A DNA stretch of 32,157 nucleotides from Marinitenerispora sediminis (GTDB lineage: Bacteria > Actinomycetota > Actinomycetes > Streptosporangiales > Streptosporangiaceae), in the NCBI RefSeq assembly GCF_003336425.1, contig NZ_QEIO01000057.1:1-32157 (forward strand), read 5' to 3'. The position numbers were made by a program, and so were the translations under genes. The notes under the pieces were generated by a model that was not told the origin of the DNA, made no database searches, and saw only the letters and a list, made by a program, of their open reading frames with translations. This document shows, piece by piece, positions 15,518-23,082 of the stretch; position 1 is the first letter of the stretch; each line of letters opens with the position of its first letter.

Positions 15518-16246
15518 TCAGATCCAGTGGAGCGCGGAGCGTGCGACGAGCAGCGCGCCCGAGACCGCCACGAGCGCCAGCAGGGTGCGCCGCAGGACGG
15601 CGCCGTCCAGCACCCGGCGCACGGGGCGGGCCAGCAGGAAGCCGGCGACGGCGAAGGGGACGAGGGCGGCCCCCGCCGCCGCCTGGCGCGCGTCGAGCTG
15701 CCCGCCGGCCGCGAGGGCCGCCAGCGAGGCCGCCACCCCGACCGCGAAGTACCCGCCGAGGGTGGCACGCACCGTCGGTCCGCGCTCCCGCTGGTAGACG
15801 AGGGCGATGGGCGGCCCGCCGACCGACGTCGCGGTGCCGGTCACGCCCGAGACGGCCCCGGCGACCCCCAGGGTGACGGGAGTCGGCCGCAGCCGGATCC
15901 CGCTCGCCGTCAGCGCGGCGGCGGCCAGCACCAGCACGCCCACGGCGAGGCCGAGGGCGTCCGCCGGGAGCGCGGCCACCACCCACACTCCGGCCGCCGT
16001 TCCGGGTACGCGGCCGGCGAGTGCCCAGCCGACGCCGCGCCAGTCCATGTGCCGCCACTCGGCGGCGACCGTCAGCAGGGGGAGCACGGCGGTGACGACC
16101 AGCACCGAGCCGGGCATCAGGCCGGGGTCGAGCAGCGCCACCACCGGCGCCGCGACGAGGCCCAGGCCGAGGCCGACCCCGCCCTGGACCACGGCGCCGA
16201 CCAGCACGGCCGCGCCGGCGACGAGGAGGAACGACCATTCAGGCAT
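15518..16246 (-). CDS. Sulfite exporter TauE/SafE family permease
   Basis: The 242-residue integral membrane protein has about eight hydrophobic segments. It starts with WSFLLVAGAAVLVGAVVQGG and VGLGLGLVAAPVVALLDPGL, the typical TauE/SafE first repeat. The second half carries the matching GVTGTATSVGGPPIALVYQ segment. Members move sulfite, sulfonates or other organic anions, but most are uncharacterised and no sulfur gene lies nearby. No SD precedes ATG 16246. A TACGAT hexamer 9 bases upstream (16256-16261) would start transcription at or near the ATG, suggesting a leaderless mRNA. It is divergent from the GH114-like lipoprotein gene. Confidence 0.93.
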   Translation of the reverse strand: MPEWSFLLVAGAAVLVGAVVQGGVGLGLGLVAAPVVALLDPGLMPGSVLVVTAVLPLLTVAAEWRHMDWRGVGWALAGRVPGTAAGVWVVAALPADALGLAVGVLVLAAAALTASGIRLRPTPVTLGVAGAVSGVTGTATSVGGPPIALVYQRERGPTVRATLGGYFAVGVAASLAALAAGGQLDARQAAAGAALVPFAVAGFLLARPVRRVLDGAVLRRTLLALVAVSGALLVARSALHWI

Positions 16247-16255
16247 CGGCCCGGG

Positions 16256-16261
16256 ATCGTA
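16256..16261 (-). promoter_or_regulatory. Candidate -10 element, leaderless TauE/SafE mRNA
   Basis: The minus strand reads TACGAT nine bases before the ATG, matching the actinobacterial TANNNT -10 pattern. The gene has no ribosome-binding site, so transcription probably begins within a few bases of the start codon. No convincing -35 is visible. Confidence 0.45.
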
Positions 16262-16337
16262 CCACCGGGGTGAGGGGCCGGCGCGGGCGGCGCGTTCCCC
16301 GGGCCGGGCCGGACACACCGCGTGACATTATGTGGGC

Positions 16338-17195
16338 ATGAGTTACCGAATGCGGGGCTTTGTGACACTGCTCCCCCCGTCCGTGCTCGTCCTCGCCCTC
16401 GGTCTCGCCGCCGGATGCGCTCCCGCGTCCGACGTGCAGAGCGCCTCGGGAGCGGAGGAGGAGCCGGCCGCGGCCGCCCCCGTCCCGATGCCGGCCGACC
16501 CGGTGTGGGACTACCAGATCGGCGGCGGCTACCCGCCGGCCGAGGACGTGCAGGTGGTCCTGCGCGACCGCGAGGACGAGTCCGAGCCCGGCCGGTACAG
16601 CGTCTGCTACGTCAACGGCTTCCAGGCGCAGGAGCACGAGAACGAGTGGTGGGTCGAGAACCACCGCGACCTGCTGCTGTGGGACGCCGACGGCGAGCCC
16701 GTCATGGACGACTTCTGGGACGAGCAGTTCCTCGACCTGCGGACCGAGGAGCAGCGCGACGACCTGGTCGAGATCATGGGCGGCTGGATGGCCGGCTGCG
16801 CGGCCGCGGGGTTCCAGGGGGTGGAGGTCGACAACCTCGACTCCTATACCCGCTCGGGCGGGCTGATCGGCGAGGAGGCCGCGTTCGCCTACGCGCGACT
16901 GCTCGTCGAGCGGGCGCACGCCGAGGGGCTGACCATCGGCCAGAAGAACGCCGCGGAGGCCACGGCCCTCGGCGTCGACGCCGGCTTCGACTTCGCGGTG
17001 GCGGAGGAGTGCGCGCGCTGGGACGAGTGCGCCAGCTACGCGGAGGCCTACCCGGGCCGGGTCCTCGACGTCGAGTACCGCCGGGAGGACTTCGAGACCG
17101 CCTGTGAGCGGGACGCCGGCATCGTCTCCGTGATCCTGCGCGACCTCGACGTCACGCCCGAGGGGGACCCGGCGCACGTGCGCGAGGTCTGCTGA
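16338..17195 (+). CDS. Lipoprotein with a GH114-type (endo-alpha-1,4-polygalactosaminidase-like) domain
   Basis: The 285-residue protein begins with a lipoprotein signal peptide whose lipobox is LAAG-C, with the modified Cys at residue 27 from this ATG. A short Ala/Glu/Pro-rich linker follows. The rest, from about residue 55, matches the GH114 TIM-barrel family (PF03537): WDYQIGGGYP, YSVCYVNGFQAQEHE, then the GVEVDNLDSYTRSGGLI and GLTIGQKNAAE strands, and FAVAEECARWDEC near the active site. This suggests a cell-surface enzyme acting on alpha-1,4-galactosaminoglycan-like polymers; the substrate is unproven. GTG 16332 and ATG 16350 are alternative starts. No SD is seen; CATTAT at 16326-16331 may be a -10 for a leaderless mRNA. 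Confidence 0.88.
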   Translation: MSYRMRGFVTLLPPSVLVLALGLAAGCAPASDVQSASGAEEEPAAAAPVPMPADPVWDYQIGGGYPPAEDVQVVLRDREDESEPGRYSVCYVNGFQAQEHENEWWVENHRDLLLWDADGEPVMDDFWDEQFLDLRTEEQRDDLVEIMGGWMAGCAAAGFQGVEVDNLDSYTRSGGLIGEEAAFAYARLLVERAHAEGLTIGQKNAAEATALGVDAGFDFAVAEECARWDECASYAEAYPGRVLDVEYRREDFETACERDAGIVSVILRDLDVTPEGDPAHVREVC

Positions 17196-17246
17196 GGTCC
17201 GAAGGGGCCGCTGGTCTCCGCGGACGCCGCGGGGCCGCGCCCGGCC

Positions 17247-17279
17247 GAGCGGGCGGCGCACAGTGTGCGCCGCCCGCTC
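17247..17279. terminator. Bidirectional terminator hairpin
   Basis: A perfect 15-bp stem (17247-17261 / 17265-17279) with an AGT loop lies between the convergent GH114-like gene and the 71-residue gene. It can terminate both transcripts. Confidence 0.87.
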
Positions 17280-17309
17280 CGTCTCCCGGGGACCGGGCCG
17301 GCAGGCGCG

Positions 17310-17525
17310 CTAGATCTCCTGCTCGGGCAGCTCCAGGCCGGGCACCTCCCACTCCCAGACGGGGACGTCCTCGTCCACCGGCACGCGGACCAGGTCGACG
17401 TCGAGGCCGCCTCCGCCGGACGTGCCGCTCTCCGTCCGGTCCGACCGGCGCCGCGCCTGCGGCACGTAGATCATCATCCCGGCGGCCCATTCGTTCTGCG
17501 TCCCCGTGCGGTGCGCTCCCGACAT
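17310..17525 (-). CDS. Small 71-residue acidic protein of unknown function
   Basis: I do not recognise this protein. It has three parts: a polar N-terminus (MSGAHRTGTQNEWAAGMMIY), a basic stretch with a Gly-run linker, and a strongly acidic Val/Glu/Trp C-terminus (VDLVRVPVDEDVPVWEWEV followed by PGLELPEQEI). No signal peptide or membrane segment is seen. A GGGGGAG sequence lies five bases before the ATG, which supports translation. It is isolated: the ABC permease gene ends 245 bases upstream, and a strong terminator lies 31 bases past its stop. An inverted repeat GGAAT-N8-ATTCC at 17621-17638 about 95 bases upstream may be a control site. Regulator or peptide precursor are both possible, neither supported. 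Confidence 0.6.
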   Translation of the reverse strand: MSGAHRTGTQNEWAAGMMIYVPQARRRSDRTESGTSGGGGLDVDLVRVPVDEDVPVWEWEVPGLELPEQEI

Positions 17526-17744
17526 GTCCACTCCCCCGTCCCCGACGTGCGGCCGGCCGTCCTCGCCCCCGAGGGGCCGCTCTCTCCAGCGTGCCCGCCG
17601 GGGGCCCGCTCCGAGCAGGGGGAATACCGGAAAATTCCGAGATCCTGGCCTGCGCCGTACCCAGAAGCGGCGCCCCCGGGGAGCCGTCACCCGGGGACGC
17701 CGCGGCCGGTCGCGCCGGCAGGGATGGGAGTGAGGGGGCGGCGC

Positions 17745-17772
17745 GACCGGCCCCGCGCGGTGCCGGCCGGTC
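17745..17772 (-). terminator. Hairpin overlapping the xylH stop
   Basis: GACCGGC (17745-17751) pairs with GCCGGTC (17766-17772), a 7-bp stem with a 14-base GC-rich loop that overlaps the TGA of the permease gene. It may end the xylFGH transcript; no T-tract follows. Confidence 0.4.
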
Positions 17773-19021
17773 AGCCCCGGGCGTGCGCCCGGCGGCTGCG
17801 GCGCGACACCGCGTCCAGGATCACCGCGATCAGCAGCACGGCCGCGGTGATCATGTAGCGGACGGAGGAGTCCATCTGCAGCAGGTACAGTCCCGAGGTG
17901 ATCGCCCCCAGGACCAGGCCGCCCAGCAGTGCCGAGTAGGCGCTGCCGCGGCCGCCGAACAGGCTGGTGCCGCCGATGACCGCCGCCGCGATGGCGAGCA
18001 TGAGGACGTCGCCGCTGCCGCTGGACTGGCTGACCGCGAAGCCCCGCGAGACGGCGAGGACGCCCCCGACCGCGGCCAGCGTGGAGGCCAGCGCGAACAC
18101 CGAGATCCGGATGAGGTCGACGTTGATGCCGGCCCGCCGCGCCGCCTCGGCGCTGCCGCCGACCGCGAACACCATGCGGCCGTAGCGCGTCTTGCGCAGC
18201 ACCAAGTCGAAGACCACCACGAACCCGAGGAAGATCAGGAAGGCGAGCGGCACCCCGTTCCACAGGTTGAGCACCGCGACCCCGCCGAACACCGGGACCG
18301 CGAGCAGCACGGTGCGCGCGATCACCTCGGCGGCGGACTTGGCCGGCAGCCCCGCGGCGGTGCGGCGCCGCTCGCCGAGCAGCGTCAGGCCCGCGTACAG
18401 GCCCACCGCGGCCACGGCGATCCCCCAGCCGACGGCCGGCACGAAGTAGGTCTGGGTGAGGTAGGCGATCGCACCGTCGTAGGGGACGTTGATGGTGCCG
18501 TCGGAGCCGAGCAGGTAGAGCTGGGCGCCCTGCCAGCCGATGAGGCCGGCGAGGGTGACGACGAACGCCGGAACGCCGACCTTGGCGAAGACCGTCCCGT
18601 GCACCACCCCGATGAGGGTGCCGGTGAGCACCGCCAGCGCGATGGCGGCCACCTCGGGGATCCCGTGGTTGACCGCCAGGACGGCGAGCACCGCGCCGGA
18701 GACCCCGGAGACCGAGCCGACCGACAGGTCGATCTCGCCGAGCAGCAGCACCATGATGACGCCGCACGACATCAGCCCGGTGGAGACCACCTGGAGGGTC
18801 AGGTTCGACAGGTTCTGCGGGGACAGGAAGTTGCTGTTCAGCGACTGGAAGACCGCGCAGATCACGATGAGCCCGACGATGACCGGCAACGCCCCGAGTT
18901 CGCCGCCGCGCAGCCGGCGCAGCGCCGCCGCGACGAGCCCCCGGGGTGAGGAGCCGGTCACGATGAGCCGCGGGTCCGGGGCCGGGGCGGCCTCCCCGGC
19001 CACGGGGGTCTGCTGAGCCAT
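17771..19021 (-). CDS. xylH: Xylose-type sugar ABC transporter permease
   Basis: The 416-residue membrane protein belongs to the branched-chain/ribose-xylose permease family (BPD_transp_2). It has about ten or more hydrophobic segments and the hallmark LLLGEIDLSVGSVSGVSGAV region, with VIGGTSLFGGRGSAYSALLGG near the C-terminus. It would form the membrane channel for the sugar bound by XylF, powered by XylG. The ATG overlaps the last base of the xylG stop (TGATG), so the two are coupled. Length and the XylH-like central insert around residues 220-250 fit xylose permeases rather than ribose ones. It lies last in the xylF-xylG-xylH operon. Confidence 0.94.
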   Translation of the reverse strand: MAQQTPVAGEAAPAPDPRLIVTGSSPRGLVAAALRRLRGGELGALPVIVGLIVICAVFQSLNSNFLSPQNLSNLTLQVVSTGLMSCGVIMVLLLGEIDLSVGSVSGVSGAVLAVLAVNHGIPEVAAIALAVLTGTLIGVVHGTVFAKVGVPAFVVTLAGLIGWQGAQLYLLGSDGTINVPYDGAIAYLTQTYFVPAVGWGIAVAAVGLYAGLTLLGERRRTAAGLPAKSAAEVIARTVLLAVPVFGGVAVLNLWNGVPLAFLIFLGFVVVFDLVLRKTRYGRMVFAVGGSAEAARRAGINVDLIRISVFALASTLAAVGGVLAVSRGFAVSQSSGSGDVLMLAIAAAVIGGTSLFGGRGSAYSALLGGLVLGAITSGLYLLQMDSSVRYMITAAVLLIAVILDAVSRRSRRAHARG

Positions 19022-19806
19022 CACGCTTCCTCCGATCCCGGCACCGCGACGCGTCCGGCCCGCCGCGCCACGGGGTTGTCCGCGGCCCCCGTGATCGCCG
19101 CGACGATCTCCTCGTAGCTGGTGTCCTCGACCCGGAAGTCGCCGGCGTTGCGCCCCAGCCGCAGGACCATCGCGCGGTCGGCGACCGCGCGCACGTCAGC
19201 CATGTTGTGGCTGATCAGGATGACGCCGAGCCCCTGGTCGCGCAGGCGCTCGATCAGGTCGAGCACCTGCGCGGTCTGGGCGACCCCGAGCGCGGCGGTC
19301 GGCTCGTCGAGCATCACCACCTTGGGCTCGCCCAGCAGCGAGCGCGCGATCGCGATGATCTGGCGCTGCCCGCCCGACAGCGAGGCCACCGGCACCCGCA
19401 GGCTCGGGATGCTGACCGACAGCGAGTCGAGCAGCTCCCGGGCGCGGCGCTCCATGCCGACCTCGTCGAGCACGCCGGCGGTGCTGCGCTCGCCGCCGAG
19501 GAAGAGGTTGGCCACGATGTCGAGGTTGTCGCACAGCGCCAGGTCCTGGTAGATCGTGGCGATGCCGAGCTGCTGGGCGTCGGCGGGCCGGGCCACGGTG
19601 ACCGGCCGGCCCTCCCACAGCAGGGTGCCGGTGTCGGCGGGGTTGACGCCCGCGATCACCTTGACCAGCGTGGACTTGCCGGCGCCGTTGTCGCCGAGCA
19701 GCGCCACGACTTCGCCCGGGTGGACGCGCAGGCTCACGTCGGAGAGCGCCTGCACGGCCCCGAATCTCTTGGATATCCCGGACAGCTCCAGGACTGGTTC
19801 ACTCAT
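19021..19806 (-). CDS. xylG: Sugar ABC transporter ATP-binding protein
   Basis: The 261-residue ATPase has Walker A GDNGAGKST (38-46), signature LSGGQ (143-147), Walker B VVMLDE (163-168) and switch His200. It has a single nucleotide-binding domain, unlike the tandem-domain E. coli XylG, which is the usual form in actinomycete xylose transporters. It would work as a homodimer with the XylH permease. The ATG follows a GAGGAAAG SD. It lies between xylF (57-base gap) and xylH (one-base overlap), so all three are probably one operon controlled by the ROK protein. Confidence 0.95.
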   Translation of the reverse strand: MSEPVLELSGISKRFGAVQALSDVSLRVHPGEVVALLGDNGAGKSTLVKVIAGVNPADTGTLLWEGRPVTVARPADAQQLGIATIYQDLALCDNLDIVANLFLGGERSTAGVLDEVGMERRARELLDSLSVSIPSLRVPVASLSGGQRQIIAIARSLLGEPKVVMLDEPTAALGVAQTAQVLDLIERLRDQGLGVILISHNMADVRAVADRAMVLRLGRNAGDFRVEDTSYEEIVAAITGAADNPVARRAGRVAVPGSEEA

Positions 19807-19863
19807 CGTCTTTCCTCACCTGCGCCCGTGAAGGGGGTGTGCGTCACCGGCCGCGCGTCCGGG

Positions 19864-21021
19864 TCAGGACGCGGCCTGCGTGCAGAAGTCGGTGTCGGCG
19901 TAGGCGTCCGTGCAGATCTCCTCGATGGTGTAGAAGCCGTCGGAGACGACGGTGTCCTCGATGTTGTCCTCGGTGACCACGACCGGCTCCAGCAGCACGG
20001 CCGGGACGGTCTCGCCCCCGGCGTCCTCGACCTCGACGAGCCCGAACTCCCCGCCGTCGTACTCCTCGCCGGTGGCCGCCGCGATGGCCATCTCGGCCGC
20101 CGTGCGGGCCTCCGGCTGGATGGCCTTGTAGATGGTCATGAACTGGTCGCCGGCGATGATGCGCTGGATGGCGGCGAGTTCGGCGTCCTGGCCGGTGACC
20201 GGCGGGAGCTCCTCCACGCCGGCGCTCTTCAGCGCGGCGATGACGCCGCTGGCCATCCCGTCGTTGGCGGAGTAGACGCCGTCGATCTCGTCCGCGCCGA
20301 TGGAGGTGATCGCCTGCTCCATCTGTTGCTGGGCCCGGTCGGGGGACCAGTCGGGGGTGTCGTACTCCATGCCGATGGACACCTGGCCGTCGAGGACCTC
20401 GTGCGCGCCGGCCTTGTAGTCGGCGGCGTTGGGGTCGGTCGGCGAACCGTTGATCATCACGATCTCGGGGTCCTCGCCGGCGCCCTCGGCCTCCAGGGCC
20501 TCGATGAGGGCCTGTCCCTGCACCGTGCCGATGGTGCGGTTGTCGAAGGAGACGTAGTAGTCGACGCCGCCCTGGGCGAGGCGGTCGTAGGCGACCACGG
20601 GGACGTTCTGGCTGCGCGCCTGCTGGACGATGCTGGCGGCGGCCTCGGCGTCGACGGCGTCGAGGACGAGCACGTCGACACCCTCGGTCAGCATCGCCTC
20701 GGCCTGCGACTGCTGCTTGGCGGTGTCCTGGTCGGCGTTCTGGTAGGCGACCGTGCAGTTCGGGCAGAGTTCGGCGATGGCCTCCTCGAAGTAGGGGCGG
20801 TCGAACTTCTCGTAGCGCGTGGTCTTCGACTCGGGCAGCAGCAACCCGACCTGGAAGCCCTCCTCGACGGAGGCGTTGGCGCCGCCCTCTCCCCCGCCGC
20901 CGCCGGTGGTGGTTCCGCATCCGGTGGCCGTGAGCGCCAGGATCGCCGCGGCGGCGGCCGCCGCGCCCGGCAGCGCGCGCCGCCAGCGCGGGGTGGCGGC
21001 GGTTCTGCTTCGCGTGTTCAC
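19864..21021 (-). CDS. xylF: D-xylose-type substrate-binding lipoprotein
   Basis: The 385-residue protein is a periplasmic-binding-protein type 1 fold of the XylF group, with VGLLLPESKTTRYEKFDRPY near the N-terminus and VLDAVDAEAAASIV and PVVAYDRL in the first lobe. The N-terminus is a signal peptide with an Ala-rich core and a lipobox-like TATG-C, so it is probably a lipoprotein. A Gly-rich linker follows. I chose GTG 21021 because a GGAGGT SD lies seven bases upstream; longer starts lack this. The upstream region carries several TGAACA/TGTTCA inverted repeats and an 11-bp motif shared with the ROK gene promoter. Confidence 0.95.
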   Translation of the reverse strand: MNTRSRTAATPRWRRALPGAAAAAAAILALTATGCGTTTGGGGGEGGANASVEEGFQVGLLLPESKTTRYEKFDRPYFEEAIAELCPNCTVAYQNADQDTAKQQSQAEAMLTEGVDVLVLDAVDAEAAASIVQQARSQNVPVVAYDRLAQGGVDYYVSFDNRTIGTVQGQALIEALEAEGAGEDPEIVMINGSPTDPNAADYKAGAHEVLDGQVSIGMEYDTPDWSPDRAQQQMEQAITSIGADEIDGVYSANDGMASGVIAALKSAGVEELPPVTGQDAELAAIQRIIAGDQFMTIYKAIQPEARTAAEMAIAAATGEEYDGGEFGLVEVEDAGGETVPAVLLEPVVVTEDNIEDTVVSDGFYTIEEICTDAYADTDFCTQAAS

Positions 21022-21133
21022 AGGTCTGACCTCCTCGTCGGTCCACCTCTCGGGGGATGACCGCGACCCGGGCGATGTGCGGTGGGTCACTCGGTGGACG
21101 TGCGTGCAGTCAAACTCTTCGCAACCTTGTCGT

Positions 21134-21188
21134 CAAGCCTTGAACACATCACTGTAATGTCACAACGTGTTCATTCAAGCAGTGAACA
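21134..21188. promoter_or_regulatory. Candidate ROK operators upstream of xylF
   Basis: CAAGCCTTGAA at 21134-21144 contains the dyad CAAG-C-CTTG. It overlaps TGAACAC (21141-21147), which is inverted as GTGTTCA at 21167-21173. TGTTCA (21168-21173) also pairs with TGAACA at 21183-21188. The cluster is 113-167 bases upstream of the xylF GTG and reads as two or three overlapping regulator sites. Confidence 0.68.
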
Positions 21189-21219
21189 AAGTGTCCGCGC
21201 AGGTCAGAGCGGGTCGGGG

Positions 21220-21247
21220 CCGGTCCGCCCCGCTCGGAGCGGACCGG
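21220..21247 (-). terminator. Candidate terminator of the ROK gene
   Basis: CCGGTCCGC (21220-21228) and GCGGACCGG (21239-21247) form a perfect 9-bp stem with a 10-base loop, 31 bases past the ROK stop and upstream of the xylF promoter. Confidence 0.65.
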
Positions 21248-21277
21248 GGCCGGCAGGGGCCCCGGCGGCCGGCCGCC

Positions 21278-22450
21278 TCAGCCGGCCGTGCCGAGCAGGG
21301 CGAGCCGCAGCGCGCCGCGCAGCGCCGCCCGGCCGCCCAGTTCGCCGCGGACCAGGCGCAGCTGGCGCAGCGCGCTGCCCAGCGTGGCCATCTCCATGGC
21401 GCGCCGCATGGGTTCCAGCAGCAGCTCGCCCGCCTCGGCCAGCTCCCCGCCGACGACGACCATCTGCGGGTTGAACGTGTTGGCGACGACGGACACGCCG
21501 CGGCCGAGCGCGGCCCCCGCCTCGGCGACGATCCGGCGGCAGCCCGGATCGTCGTTGCGCGCCGCCGCCACCAGGCCCGGCAGGGTCGAGGGCGTCGCGA
21601 TGTCGGCGGTGTGCGGGACCATGTTCAGCAGGTAGGGCGCGCCGACCAGCGTCTCCAGGCAGCCGCGGTTGCCGCAGCGGCACACCTGGCCGCGCTCGTC
21701 CAGCCCCATGTGCCCGATCTCGCCGGCGGTGCCGCCCGCTCCGCGGAACAGCCGGCCGCCCACGATGAGCCCCGCCCCCACGCCCTCGGAGGCGGTGACG
21801 TGCACGACGTGCTCCAGGCCCTGCGCCGATCCCTCGGCCGCCTCGGCCATGGCGGCGAGGTTGGCGTCGTTCTCCGCCAGCACGGGCAGCCCGAGCCGCT
21901 CCGACAGCTCGGCCGCCGGGCGGTACCCCGCCCACCGGGGCATGCAGGTGATGCTGCCGATCTCGCCGGTGGCGGCCTCGATGGGGCCCGGCACCGCGGC
22001 TGCCACGGAGGTGACCATGGACCGGTCCACCCGCGCCGCGATGAGCAGCGTCTCCGCCAGCCACACGGCGCGCCGCACCCCCCGGTCGGGGTCGGCCGCG
22101 ACGTCGTATCCGATCGCCTCCTCCAGGAGGGTCCGGCCCTCGCTGTCGCCGAGCGCCACCCGCAGCCGCGAGTAGCCGAAGTCGATGCCGACCACGACGC
22201 CGGGCTGGCGCACCAGGGAGACCGCCCGCGCTCGCCGGCCGTTGGAGGAGGTCTCCCGCACCGACACCACGCCGGTCCCGCGCAGGTCGCGGACGATATT
22301 GGACACGCTCGCCGCGGACAGGCCGGTGCTGCGGGCGATCTCGGCCTGGGTGAGGGTGCCGCCGTCGCGCAGCGCGGCGATGACGCGTTGCCGGTTGGCC
22401 CGGCGCAATGCCGCCTGCGACCCGGGCGTCACCTCGGCGTCCGTGTCCAC
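21278..22450 (-). CDS. rok7B7: ROK-family regulator, Rok7B7-like
   Basis: The 390-residue protein has an N-terminal winged helix-turn-helix (about 15-75; LTQAEIARSTGLSAASVSNI) and a C-terminal ROK sugar-kinase-like domain. The latter has ENDAN (193-197), GEIGHM (243-248) and the zinc motif CRCGNRGC (257-264). The phosphate-binding loop reads ASEGVGAGL. The GTG start has an AGGAGG SD. In Streptomyces, Rok7B7 lies next to xylFGH and near dxs and acnA, represses the xylose transporter and influences carbon control and antibiotic production. The same neighbourhood here supports orthology; the name rests on synteny, not on a search. It presumably responds to a xylose-derived or related sugar. Confidence 0.92.
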   Translation of the reverse strand: MDTDAEVTPGSQAALRRANRQRVIAALRDGGTLTQAEIARSTGLSAASVSNIVRDLRGTGVVSVRETSSNGRRARAVSLVRQPGVVVGIDFGYSRLRVALGDSEGRTLLEEAIGYDVAADPDRGVRRAVWLAETLLIAARVDRSMVTSVAAAVPGPIEAATGEIGSITCMPRWAGYRPAAELSERLGLPVLAENDANLAAMAEAAEGSAQGLEHVVHVTASEGVGAGLIVGGRLFRGAGGTAGEIGHMGLDERGQVCRCGNRGCLETLVGAPYLLNMVPHTADIATPSTLPGLVAAARNDDPGCRRIVAEAGAALGRGVSVVANTFNPQMVVVGGELAEAGELLLEPMRRAMEMATLGSALRQLRLVRGELGGRAALRGALRLALLGTAG

Positions 22451-22500
22451 GGCTCCTCCTGCGTGTGTCGGCTGCGAGCGTGCTGGTGACAGCGAGCTTA

Positions 22501-22511
22501 CAAGCCTTGAA
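22501..22511. promoter_or_regulatory. Candidate ROK operator at its own promoter
   Basis: CAAGCCTTGAA here is identical to the motif at 21134-21144 upstream of xylF. It lies 51-61 bases upstream of the ROK GTG, a position suitable for autoregulation. Confidence 0.6.
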
Positions 22512-22536
22512 GGCAGCAGGCGCCCACGGGCGCTCG

Positions 22537-22938
22537 CTACCCCGGAGCCGCCAGGCCGTAGAGCCGGCCGATGGCGGTGGCGGCCTCAAGCGCCAGCCGC
22601 GCCGACTCCACCGGCCGCGCGCGCAGGAAGGCGGACGCGGTGCCGAGCGCGCGGCCGAGGCGGCCGGTTCTGGGCCGGTCCCGGGTGACCTCCTCCTCGA
22701 CATGGCTGACCGCGGCCACGTAGTCGGCCTGGTCGACGTGGTCGAGGCCGAGGTCGGGCAGCGCGTCCCACAGGCGTTCGACCAGCGCGCCGAGCTCGCC
22801 GCCGGGCGGGCCGGCGGCCTGCCGCGCGGCCCCGCGGTCGCCCACGACGAACTGGTTGCCCGATCCGCTGTTGTGGATCACGGTGTGGTAGCCGATCGGC
22901 GCATCGTCAGCACCGCGGCGGTCACGCCAGGCGTTCAC
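22537..22938 (-). CDS. Small 133-residue protein, unknown, with GSGNQFVVGD segment
   Basis: I do not assign a function. From GTG 22938 (a GGGGGAT SD is close upstream) the protein has a polar N-terminus. A beta-prone Gly/Asn segment HTVIHNSGSGNQFVVGD follows at about 19-35. A helical domain follows with LGALVERLWDALPDLGLDHV, then a charged region and a hydrophobic helix-rich tail. The short Asn/Gly/Gln beta motif followed by a helical domain recalls actinobacterial small proteins linked to conflict systems or amyloid-signalling motifs, but this is only an impression. It sits directly upstream of the ROK gene on the same strand (86-base gap) and is divergent from the kinase gene. Confidence 0.68.
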   Translation of the reverse strand: MNAWRDRRGADDAPIGYHTVIHNSGSGNQFVVGDRGAARQAAGPPGGELGALVERLWDALPDLGLDHVDQADYVAAVSHVEEEVTRDRPRTGRLGRALGTASAFLRARPVESARLALEAATAIGRLYGLAAPG

Positions 22939-23070
22939 ACATCCCCCCGATGGCACGCTCGACGGTAGGTCCGGCCGGCGGGCGGCAGCGCGGCGGCTCC
23001 CCCGCCGCCGCGGCCGCACACCAGCCGTGACCAGCATATTCGTACACACGTTCGATGTCCAGCGGCGGGT

Positions 23071-23076
23071 TACACT
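23071..23076 (+). promoter_or_regulatory. Candidate -10 element, leaderless kinase mRNA
   Basis: TACACT ends six bases before the ATG at 23083, so transcription would begin at or next to the start codon. No SD precedes the gene. The -35 is not obvious. Confidence 0.55.
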
Positions 23077-23082
23077 GCCGCC

